64,000 nt of DNA from Triplophysa rosa (lineage: Eukaryota; Chordata; Actinopteri; Cypriniformes; Nemacheilidae). Shown piece by piece: positions 37,401 through 49,400 of the stretch. Under the pieces are notes generated by a model. The model did not search any database, was not told the origin of the DNA, and was given only the letters and a program-made list of their open reading frames with translations. The translations under genes were made by a program, and so were the position numbers. Position 1 is the stretch's first letter. Every line of letters starts with the position of its first letter. The stretch spans positions 11,838,585 through 11,902,584 of the forward strand of contig NC_079895.1 in the NCBI RefSeq assembly GCF_024868665.1. The letters run 5' to 3'.

Positions 37401-40400
37401 GCCCTGGGTCGGGCGATGTCCACACTTGTGGTCCAGGAGAGACACCTCTGGCTGAACCTTGCACAGATGAGTAACGCCGAGAAAGTCCGCTTTCTCGATG
37501 CACCCATCTCGCAAGGGGGGGCTGTTTGGTGATACTGTCGAGTTCGACAGTTAGGGAGCAGACAGAGGATATCACGTATGTCCTCCCCAGCCGCGACTCG
37601 ACCGCCCTCTGGCCGCCGAGATCCCGTGCACCGTCTGCTTCCCAGCAGCCCTGGTCCTCTTCGAGACATCGAAGAGGAGACCACCACCCCATCAGCAGCC
37701 GCGGCGAAAGCCAATGCGGCCCTCATGGGAAGACCCCAGGGAGTTCGAGAATACCTTTCTAAAAGTTTTCTCCCTCTCTGGGCGTTTATCACAGCCGCTC
37801 TCACCCTCTACACGACGGTGTTCGGCAACTCGACGTTGCGTCACGGCGAGACCCAATGTCGAGGATAATCAGCAGCCTAAGCACTCTCAATCGACGGTGC
37901 TTTGTGCCACATCATCGTCTGGGTATTATCACAGCCGCTCTCACCCTCTACACGACGGTGTTCGGCAACTCGACGTTGCGGCAAGACCCAATGTCGAGGA
38001 TAATCATCAGCCTAAGCACTCTCATTCGATGGTGCGTTGTGCTACATCATCGCCAGGCAGGTAAAACTGCAGAGCCGATCTCCTCTCCGGGGGTCCCCCC
38101 CACGGCGAGGGATCCGCACTGCCAGCCATCGAACCACCCCCGGGAGGTCGATGAAGCAGAACGTACCCCTAGCCTCCCTGTCGGTCCCTGGGAGCCTGAC
38201 AAGAGCTTCCCAAACCGTCACGGTGACTACGGGATACGGTCCGTCTCGGCTACGCGATCCAACTCCCCGGACGCCCGCCCAAGTTTCGGGGCATCCTCTT
38301 AACCTCAGCAGAGGCAAGGATGCCCCGTGCTTCGGGCCGAGGTCGCCACCCCTCTGGTGAGGAAGCGATCGTGCTCGTCCCTCTAGCCGAGATGTTCAAC
38401 GGGTTTTACAGCCCGTACTTCATCGTCCCCAAAAGAGCGGGGGTCGCTAGATCTGCGTACCCTGAACAGGCACCTACTCAAGCTGCCGTTCAGGATGCTC
38501 ACGCAGAAGCGCATCCTGGCATCTATCAGATGTCAAGATGGATTCATGGCAATCGACCTGAAGGACGCTTACTCTCATGTCTCAATTCTCCCTCGTCATC
38601 GCCCGTTCCTACGGTTCGCTTTCGAGGGTCAGGCATATTAGTACAGAGTCCTCCCCTTCGGTCTGTCCCTGTCCCCACGAGTCTTCACGAAGATCGTGGA
38701 AGCCGCCCTCACTCCCCTCAGGGAGAGAGGTGTGCGGGTACTAAACTATCTCGACGACTGGCTCATTTGACACACTCGTGAGATCTGTTATGTACACACA
38801 GGGACCTAGTGCTTCGGCACCTAGATCGATTGGGACCACAGGTCAACCGAAAAAGAGCAAGCTCTCCTCTGTGCAGAGCATCCTCTTTTTTGGTATGGAA
38901 CTCAACTCTGTCTCCATTACAGCGCGACTGCGCTCAGTCAGTGTTGAACTGCCTGGAATATTTCAAGCAGTCAGCGGGAAGAGGCTCCTGGGCACATGGC
39001 ATCCTCGACGGTGGTGATACCCCTCAGGTTGATGCACATGAGACCGCTCCAACACTGGCTACAGAGTCGAGTTCCCTGGAGAGCGTGGCACACCGGCAGC
39101 AGGCGGATGGTGATTACGCTTTTCTGCCGACGCACCCTAACCCCTTGGTCTTCAATGACCTTTTCTACGGACGGGGGTCCCTCTCGGGCAGGCGAGACGC
39201 GTCAGGGTCGACAGACGCCTCCCTGCAGGGTTGGGGTGCCGTGTGCAACGGGCACGCAGTGTCAGGGCGATGGACGGGCCCCCGCCTGCGCAGGCATATC
39301 AATTGCCTAGAGTTGTTGGATGTGCTACCCGCACTGAAGGGGTTACAACCTCTCGTGCAGAACAAGCACGTGCTGGTCCGGTCGGACTGCACAACTGCCG
39401 TAGCGTTTTTAACCGCCAGGGTGGCGTTCGCTTATGGCAGCTAACACGACTCGCCCGACGCCTCCTCCTGTGGAGTCCGCAGGGCCACACATATCCCAGG
39501 TGACCTGAACCAGACAGCCGATGTGCTCTCTCGTCAGTTGACGCCTCGCGGAGAGTGGCGACTCCACCCCCGCGTAGCCAGCTCATTGGGGACAGTCAGG
39601 GCGGGCTCAGGTAGACCCCTTCGCCTCCCTGGACACCACCCATTGCCGCTAAGGTACTCCCTGCCTCGGCACGGAGGCTCTAGCGCACAGCTGGCCGTGG
39701 GACAAGCGGAAGTACGTCTTCCCCCAGTGAGCCTCACTGCACAGACCCTGTGCAAGGTCAGGGAAGAGGAGCATCAAGTGTACTAGTTGCGCCATACTGG
39801 CCCAACCGGACTTGGTTCTCGGAGCTAATGCTCTTGACGACAGCTCCCCCCTGGCCGATTCCCCTGACGAAGGACCTGCTTTCCCAGGGGAAGGGCACGT
39901 TATGGCATCACGGGCTAGACCTCTGGAACCTCCATGTCTGGCCCCTGGACGGAACGAGGAGATCCTGAGTGGCCTAACCCCTGCGGCGGTTAAGACCACT
40001 ACTCAGGCTAGGGCCCTGGCCACTAGGTGACGATACGCCTAGTGGTGCCTCTTCTCATCCTGGTGCTCTTCTCGAAGAGAAGACCCGCGGAGTTGCTTGA
40101 TCAAGTGGGTGCGGTCCTTCCAGAGACTCGAGAATAATCTCTCCCCTTCCACACTGAACGTGTATGTAGCCGCTGTTGCCGCTCATCACGACCCAGTTGC
40201 TGGTAGTCTCTAGGACAGCACAACCTGATCATTTGGTTCCTAAGGGGCGCGGGAAGGCTACCACCTCACCCACGCTCCGTACCCTCTTACGACCTTGATG
40301 CGGTCCTGGAGCCCCTCGGAGATGCCGCTCTTTCTCACTTCACGATGAAGACGGCTCTCGGGAGGACGCTCAAGAGGGTAGCGGACCTACAAGCATTCTC

Positions 40401-43400
40401 CGTGTCCACAGATTGCCTAGAACTCGGGCCCGGTTATTCTCACGCTATCCTGAGACCCCGGCCCGGCTACGTGCCCAAAGTTCCCACCACTCCCCCGAGA
40501 CACCAGGTGGTGAACTTACAGGCGCTCCCCACCGGGGAGGAAGACCCAACCCCATCCGTGTTGTGTCCAGTACGCGCATTGCGCCTCTGCTTGGACCGCA
40601 CGCAGAGCCGCAGAAGCTCTGAGCAGCTCTTTGTCTGTTTTGGAGATCAGCAGGGAGGGCTGTCTCAAACAGAGATTGGCGCACTGGATCATGGACGCCG
40701 TCACTATGGCGTACCTGTCCTAAGATCGCCTACGCCCACTGGGTGAGAGCTCTCTCCACACGGAGTACAGCCTCCTCGTGGGCACTGGCTCGAGGCGCCT
40801 CTCTGGCAGACATCTGCAGAGCTGCGGGTTGGGCTACACCCATCACCTTCGCGAGGTCCTACAGCCTCCGCGTAAAACCGGTATCGGCTCGAGTCTTGCA
40901 GGCATCAGGCAAGACTGGCGGCCGGTAGGGTGTATGCCTATGACAGTACCTTCCCCCCTTTCTCCTAAGGGGGTCAGCGTACTAACTAGCCTCCCTTCTT
41001 CCCCCACTGGGTGAAGAACAGGCACTCCATCCATCACTAGCAAGCACCTCCTGCGGGCGGGCTGGGCAGAGCAGCCCTGCCCCTTAGGCCGGGTATCTCC
41101 GGAGTTATTCGCAACATAGCTCTAACCGGACCTAGTGCTACCAGACGTTGCAACCCCCCAGTAGGGCGGTTCCGTCTGATGTATCCTCATGCTGGTTCCC
41201 ACCTTGGTAACCCATGACCTCCTTAGGTGGACCTCCACCTCGCGGTTAACTCCTTCAGTCCGCACTTTCTTCCCATGAGTTCTCCCCCATCGGTGAGACC
41301 ATGTTGGTATCTCCACTAGTCTCCTCCCTGTGGTAGGAAGTGGTCTCTGTAGCGCATCCCCCGCTTGAGGAAGTAGCGCTTACCCAGTGGCCTTACGGTT
41401 CCGGGCGGCTTCTCGCTGTTAGAGAAACAAGGCCGCCGCCTGTGAGGCCGAAGGTAGGGGCCTTCCCACCTTTCAAGAAAGCTCTGGGACCCCCTACCTA
41501 CCCACTGGTAGGTTACAATTTCGCGGTAGCGTCACGGCTGACACGCCCAGGCCAGTCACCGTCGCTTCGTTGAGATTGTGACAGGGCACAGTGTTATGGC
41601 GTTTTCCATTGGAACCCCATCTGTCGGTTCGACACAACGTCGAGAGACCGACAGAAAGGGAACGTCTCGGTTACGTTTGTAACCTCGGTTCCCTGATGGA
41701 GGGAACGAGACGTTGTGTCCTCTTGCCACAACACGTGCTGTCCACTGCAGCAGTCGTGAGAGGTCTCAGGCTCCTCAGAACTAAGGTGAATGAATGAGGC
41801 ACGCCGTCTCCCTTTTATACCCGGATATCCGGGGGCGGAGTCCGGCATGCAAATTTCATTCGCCAATTTTCATTGGCCTTTTCTAAGAAGTCGGAAGTGA
41901 TTGGTTCTCAAGGACGAACCCCATCTGTCGGTTCGACACAACGTCTCGTTCCCTCCATCAGGGAACCGAGGTTACAAACGTAACCGAGACGTTTTCACAG
42001 GGGTTTCTGCTTGTATGTCACGTCTATATCCACCCCCACCCCAGCTTAGACTATGTTTAAAGTGTCCTTCACCTACCGCTTGAGATTGCTCTCTGCCCCA
42101 AGCTCTGTCTTTGCCTCCATCATCCACTGTATGTTATCATTGTGTCACAGTAAATGGACTCATTAGTTCTCTTTTGTGACCTTAATGAATAATGTGACCC
42201 TTATATTGAAAATAAACATATTGCATTATCTAATGAAACATGTGTAAGATCATCAAAATGAACAAGTGAACCTTTCTCTGGTCCTCCTCTGTGTATAGTC
42301 TGCACATCAAGCCTGAAGGTAAAGGGGCTCATGGATGTCATTGTAAATGTCAAATAATACTTTTTTTGTCTTTTTTGTCCTGCCCAATAAAACGGCACGT
42401 GGTTCCGACAGCAGCAGAAAAAAAATTGATTGGATTGTGAAAATGTAAACTGGTTACGGAATACAGCTGGAATTTTGCCCAATATTTCTTCGTAAAGGCT
42501 TGTGACACTGTCTGAATGTTTGTGTAAGTTTGTGCAAGTTTGTGCTTTAGTGTTTAGTGAAGGTGGTTTTTAGTATGTGTGATTGCACTTCAGACCTGCT
42601 CTGATAACTGCTAGCAAGATATTTTCTGTCATACTTTTCCCTCAGTCTTTCTTCTGACACTTTTCCATCCTTGCATACTCTCTCTTTCTGTCTCCTGACA
42701 GTTTTCCTGGTTCTCACTAAAAATATTTCAAATTCCACCCATAGTACCTGCACCACCTTCAAGCTAGAAGCATACAGAGAAATAAGCAGGGAAAAGGTGT
42801 TTGAGAGATAGGAAGAGTGAGAAAAAGAACAGTCCCACTGGGAACAAAAGTCTCAAAAAAGTAGATACGGCTGCAGTAGATTCTGCTACTGTTCAACTGA
42901 TATTCAACATATTGACGTTTCAGCACCATGGACAAGGATAGCTGCTCTGTATCTGTTCAGTTCTGAAAGTGACTTAAGCACCTTGGACAGCGGCCATGTA
43001 CACAGTGTAAAGTTTTAGGAGTTGTAACCAGAGATGGGGGCAAGTCACACATGTTCAAGTCTCAAGTAAGTCTCAAGTGCCTACCATCAAGTCTCAAGAA
43101 AGTCTCAAGTCACAGTGCAAACAAACCAAGCAAGTCAAGTCGAGTCAGCTGCTAACCTCAAAGCAAGTCAAGTCGAGTCCTGCTAAAGATCAAGTGAAAT
43201 CGAGTCAAGTCACAATACCAAACAGAATAAAATCATATTTTATTTACCACAACTAATTTTTTCCTCAGAAATGAACCTAATTATACATTTAAAATAATAA
43301 TATTTTAAATACAACACATTGAATATAAAGTATGAAATGATTATTTTAATTATGACACTAGCAGGTGCTAGCAAATGACTGTTTTAATGAGTGAGTCACA

Positions 43401-46400
43401 AAAGCATTCATTTAACTCAGTGGTCACTGTTGTACAATTCCTTATTATTTTCCGTGTGTCAAGAGTGACACAATAAAGCACTTTTGAGAGGCTAACGCCA
43501 TCGAATTTTAAGTTTGACGTCGCGAATTACAAACACGCGATTAATAATTCATAATTACTTTAATTTAATGACAGACTTAATATAAATTTAGAGACAAATA
43601 ATATAAAAACCAATGCTGTTTCCACATTCTCAGATTTTAGTTGAATAACAGTTAACAGCTTACATACCTTTTTGAAGTGTCGATGTCCTGCCTTTGTAAA
43701 TGCATACAGAAAATCTTCTTAGTCAATATTGTCAGTGTCGAAGTGTTTATATCGAAAAGAAAACCTCTTGGGAGATTCATGTGCTCTCTGTATTTGGCGT
43801 GCTGTATTTCTGTGCTCGTGCAGCGTCATGAAAAGTGCACTTGCGCAGACTCAGATCATTGGTTCCGCTCCGTGTCTTGTGTTTTGTTTACCAATGTTGC
43901 AATGTATATTTAAAAGAATTAATTACAGTTGTTATAAAGTAAAGTCTTGCCAAGTCATGAAGTTCAAGTCAAGTCAAGTCACGAGTCACAGGATCACAAG
44001 TCCAAGTCAATTCGAGTCATTTTCTTTATTTAGTCAAGCGAGTCACAAGTGTCATGGCTCTGCTTCCTTAGTCAAGTTTTTCTTGGTCCTGTTGCAGAGC
44101 CATGACAAAGTCTTTGGTTATGTGTGGAGAGAAACGTATGATTGTCCGTTTGACTATAATATACGTTCTCTCCAGTGTCTTGTCATTGGCCCCATTCCTC
44201 TCGTTTCCTCGTTATCTTTCCCTGAGTGTTTAATGTCTCACACCTGCCCAGTGTCGTTATCCCTCGTTTGTGTTTCCCATAAATACCCTCTTGTTTCTTT
44301 GTCTTGTGCTCGTGGATTGTACGGTGTTACGTTATGTTGGATGGTGTCGTGTTCCTGTGCTCACCCGTGTTCCTGGTCCTTGTCTGTTCGTGTGTTGTGA
44401 GTTTTGTGCCTGATATTATTTAAGACGTTTGGTCGTGTCCTTGAGTTTAGTTCTTTGTCTTGTTTTCATTTTGCCCCCTCGTGGGAAGTCTTTTTGTTTT
44501 GTGTATATATATATCCTTAGTTGATTTTCCCCCATCGTGGGTTTTTGTTTTGTCTTGTTCTGTTATAAATAAATATATCTTGTTTAACCCCTTCACTGCC
44601 TGCCTGCGCTTGGGTTCTCTCTTCCACACCTCATTCGTGACAACAAGTCCTTAAATTTGCGACTCGAGTCAAGTCATGTGACTCGAGTCCCCCATCTCTG
44701 GTTGCAACTATATTTAGATGTGGGAGTGAATCATCTAAATGATCATTTCATGTTTGAACAGAATACAGGAGTCTAAAACTGCAATGTGTAGATGGTATAA
44801 TCTATGTCAAAGGTGAAGCTTTGACAAAATATTAGTGACTGAAGACATGTAACGTCTTGCAATTTTTAGTAAATAGCTGCGGCACTATGTTTTTAAGTTG
44901 CTGCTTTTAAACAGTACCCTCTCTCTGTGGGTTGCCTCTACACCGCAGGGCTGATGGAAGTTACTACTGTGGACAAATTTGTTAATAAGTCAAGACACAT
45001 AACTATTTTTCTAGCAGTACACTTCAGACAAGCTGTTTGGGATTAGAGATTCACAAGAGGAGTGACAACTGTATTTAAGTACAGTGTGGTTGTGACCAGA
45101 CAGTGGAACCATTGACAGTAAACATAGACAGTAAACAGTGACTTTCGATGTGTTTGGATAGAAGACATTCCTAAAAGGGATATTTCACCCTAAATTGGAA
45201 ATTCTGTCATCTTTTGTTAATCCAACATGATTGTATATGAATATGATGTATATGATTCTTCTGTGGAACAAAAAAGAAGATATTTTGAGAAATGTTTTGT
45301 GTCCATATGGGGGATAATGTTGTTTGGTTATACCAATGTTCTTCAAAATATCTTCTTTTGTGTTCTGCAGAAGAAAGAAAGTCATACAGGTTTGGAATGA
45401 CATGAGGGTGAATAAATGATGACAGAATTTTCATTTTTGTGTGAATTGTCCCTTTGGGAGTTAATATAACAGTGCAATGGAAAATCTAATTATTGAATCA
45501 TTTGCAAAACTACAAGGATTATAAAGATTTATAGTGTCCAAAATACATAATTTCCAAAATTTTTGGTGTCCCCTCATACATTTTTACTTCTTTTATAGGT
45601 TGGCTACACGAGCTGGGTAAACGTCTAGGCACCCCTTACTTCCTCTCCCCCCTTGCATCCCTCATTCCTGATTCGCTGCGACCCACCATATTAGATGGAT
45701 TGGTGGTCAATACAAGCCAATGGAACGGCTCCGACGTGATGGGACATGACTCTGTGTGGAACTCGAGTAAATGGAACACAACAGGGGTGGCGCCTGTGAG
45801 CACTGAAAGCGCAGGACAAACTGGAGCGGTACTGGGAGGCGGACCCTCAATTCGAAGTTCATACGTGACGTCGCTTTACTTTGCTTTGAGCAGTCTGACC
45901 AGTGTGGGTTTTGGCAATGTCTCAGCTAATACTGACTCTGAGAAGATCTTCTCTATCTGCACCATGCTGATTGGAGGTGAGAAGTAGAAAGCGCAGGTAC
46001 AGATTCACTTTAGACTTGGAATTCAATGACTAGGTTTCCATATGTAAGTGAATTTTACAAACTTTAGGCAAGATGCTGCGTTTAATGTTAGATTTTGTAA
46101 TAGAAAACACTGCTATGAGGGATAAAATTACAGTCTATTCACTGGGTTGTGATTTTCTCAGAAAAAACATGGGCTGTGAAAATTATAAATTACGAAAGTA
46201 CAACCCACTTCATTGAACTCATGAATATGAGTGTGGCGTTTATAGATTGATAGATTCAGCTAAATGAGATGAAACCCATTAGAACTGAACCAAGTTTCAA
46301 GTTACAGGGTGTCTTTGTAGGTGTAGAAAAAAACTCACTGACACTTGCCTGGATGTGTGACAAGACAAGTCTTGAGGTCTTGATTGTATTTTTGGCTAGA

Positions 46401-49400
46401 ACAGCAAATTAACCCTATTTGTTGTTTTCAAGATACTGGCTATGGATTTTGGTTATAGGTTTTAATATTATGACAAGTTATAGATAAATCACATACAATA
46501 TAGTACTAACAGAACAGTACAAATGAGTGTTTACATATACAAGTACACATAATAATAATAGTAATAGTGTACATTTGGGGTAGACATCATTTATCAGCTC
46601 AGTTCAAAATACATTGATACGTTGTAATTATAATAAATAAAACCAAATAATATAACAAATATAAGAAAATTATACATATAATAAAAACAGTACATATGAT
46701 TATTTTTTGTTTATTATGTTTATATTTTAGTTTATATTATGTAATTTTGTGTTTATTTAGTTTAGTTTTAGTTTATTTTATAAAGTTTATTTTGGAATCA
46801 AATAAAATATCAGTCAAAATAATTCTGAAAATGAGAAATTTTGCCTCAGCAATACACTGAAAAAGGTTAACGTTGAGGCACTTTTTGAGGCAAAATAATG
46901 GAAAGAAAAAAACAAAAACATACAAATAAACAAACAAAAAAAATAATAAATTAAACCAGCACAATAACAAAATGACAAAAGCACATAAATTGCAAAAAAT
47001 CTAACTACAATTAACATGAAAACTAAAACTAAAAAAATAAAAGCTTATTCAAAATAAACTACAATAAAACTGAAAACAGATTTAGAATAACTCTGCACAG
47101 CAGTGTATAAAAGACAGCATGTCCACATCACATGTGTCATTTGGGACCGGGCTCAGTTGTGCCAGATTGGACTTCATTTTCCCAAAGATTTAAACTTGGT
47201 ATAGGGCTGAATTTCCCAAAGGACCACATTCTTAATGAGACAAGACAGAAGTGCATTTGCCTTATTGAAGTGCTCTTTAGTGAACCGTCAGTCACTATTA
47301 GGTTCTGTGTCCAATTTCACCCCCATTTACTTTTAAACTACATTTCCCATGGGCTTCCATTTTTAAAGCACCAACAGACATTTGACAAAGTTATAAGTTA
47401 TAAGCTCTGTTACTTATTGATTATCCTTATCATTAGAGAACATTTCCCCAGTGGTGGCTATGGTTTATTGAGCATCATTTAACTTCCTCAAAATCATCAA
47501 CCCTATTCATAGAATCAATGATAGTTGAGTAAATATTTCAACAGTGTTCCTGCATCTACTTATTGATGAGACAACATTGTGTTTCAAAACCGATTTTTTG
47601 TCTCAACGGGTTGAATTGATGTATCTGAAAAATACCGGAGCAAATCAGTTTAATTTAGGAAATTCTTTTTTCATCTTTTCATGCACCGTCCACTCTTAGC
47701 TGTTTCCAGCTAACTTGTTGACCATCAGGATTAGGCTGCTACAGAAATAGAAAGTCTTGAAGAAACCGTGACAGTGGACTGAATTTTAAGGCATGTCCTC
47801 TGGGCCGTGAGGAGAGAGACACAGGCCTCACTGCACTTGAGAGGGCCGGATGAGGCCAGCTGAATCCATGCACACTTATATACATGCACACTGAATCAAT
47901 CTGTCACCAAATCTTACCTCTAAGGGCCATTACAGACCCGGCCAGCTGACAGCTGTGTTTCTACCCATCCAGAGATCCCACAAATATAGTATTTGAGGAA
48001 CACAACTACACTGATAAGCGCTGACTAAAAATGACTGAAAATGATTATTTACATCAGAGTGTGCATGTTGATTCACCAGAGCATACAGTACTCTCATGTG
48101 CACTAGATAAAATATTGAAGTTCTTACTGTATTTCACCAATTGACTTACAGTATTTCTTTTTATTTGTAGACATCATAGTATGGTCTGGTGAATCTAATG
48201 AACAACGCTCACAGACAGTGAGAGAGAGGGAGAGAGTATAGCATAGAGCTACAGTATATAGTGTATGTGGATAATGTAGATGAAAATAATTTGATCTTGG
48301 AAAAACTGAGGCGAAATCTGTAATCTCTTGCATATGATTGTAAACTTTGCTATGTTATTAAATCTGAGTATACTGTAGTTTAGAACAGGGGTTCCCTATC
48401 GATACTTCACTCGTACTGCGTAGCAGGACGCTATGGGGAAAACTCCTTTTTCTCCGATGACTGAAGCTTTACAATAACGCAGTGAAAACTGCACGGCCAT
48501 TGGTGCTTTCAAAGTAAAACTTTGAGCCAATGGCAGCGAAGCTGCACGGACCTATGGCGATGGTGCCTGCCAAAATGGGCGGGGCTTATGGCTATATAAG
48601 CAGACACATCACCGTAGGGTCCTCAGATTTCTTCTCCTTCAGCGACGACTTCTACCTCGCTACTCGTACTGATAGCTTCGCCGTCAGAAAAAGCATTGCA
48701 GCGGACTGGACCTCTCTGCTCAGCGATTCGCTGGTTCTCAGCAGCGCCGGTTCCTGTTCCCTGCTGCCATCCGGCAAGCTCTAAAAAGCAAATTTTCCAT
48801 GAGCAAATTTCCTGCGGCGTTGTTGCAAATGCCGTGCCGTCACTGTCATTCGTGTGGGATATCCCTGCACGCCGCCGATGGTCACGGCAAGTGCGTCTCA
48901 TGCTTGGGAGTTTCCCATGCTGAAGACGCACTCAGAGAGACGCAATGCCCTCATTGCGAGAACATGAGTCTCTCCTCTCTGCGCTTGCGGATAGCTTTCT
49001 TCTCAGAGAGCGAATCTGCTTCTCGATCCCTCCCACTTCACTCTACGGAGACGAAGCAGCGGGGTAGAGGAACTAAGCGCTCAGGGAAGCGCGAGCTCAC
49101 GTCCCCTCGGCGTGCCTCGCCTTCTCCACAGAGAGAAAATTCGCCGGTTCGTTTTTCCCAGGCCGACCAGCGTCCGCCGGCGTCTGCCGGAAGCGAATTC
49201 GAGGAAGACGACAGCATGTTGTTAGCGGCTTCAGACGGGGAGGAGCTGTCGGGCTCGGTTTTCGACCCTGCCCCCCTGCCGTCTATAGAGCACAGCGAAC
49301 CCGCGCCGAATCTGGATTCCGAGCTTTTTCGGGTCCTTACTAAGGCTGTGGAGGAGCTGGGCTTAGAGTGGTCCTCTCCGGAGGAACCCGCTCGCAGCCG

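Larger units (their letters stand above)
36060..41993 (+). mobile_element. DIRS-type retrotransposon, full length, coding-degenerate (copy B)
   Basis: 5.9 kb with inverted terminal repeats (left about 36110-36250, right about 41780-41935) and an internal complementary region at 41612-41718. Order inside: ORF1 with Cys/His motif, RT/RNase H, tyrosine recombinase. This order and the lack of target duplications define the DIRS group, which replicates by reverse transcription and integrates with a tyrosine recombinase instead of a DDE integrase. All three coding regions are split by several frameshifts and stops. It lies in intron 7, in the gene's sense orientation. Confidence 0.92.
31173..45598 (+). 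other. Intron 7 of kcnh3, filled with mobile elements
   Basis: 14.4 kb separate the S4-S5 exon from the pore exon. At least six elements are inserted: TIR element 32231-33258, hAT-like 33346-33825, the palindrome/repeat-derived region 34600-35850, the DIRS element 36060-41993, the hAT 43029-44700 with a nested solo LTR, and the small TIR element 45172-45455. 31180-32225, 33830-34590 and 42000-43020 show nothing recognised. Confidence 0.8.

Noticed and set aside
37238..37804. 188-codon minus-strand frame in DIRS copy B
   Set aside because: GC-rich antisense frame of ORF1; the plus-strand frame shares motifs with copy C.
36060..41993. Interpretation as an endogenous retrovirus
   Set aside because: No LTRs in direct orientation, no protease or DDE integrase; inverted ends plus ICR and a tyrosine recombinase indicate DIRS.
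43729..44400. 223-codon open frame
   Set aside because: Spans the hAT and the solo LTR junction; composition and repeat context argue against a gene.
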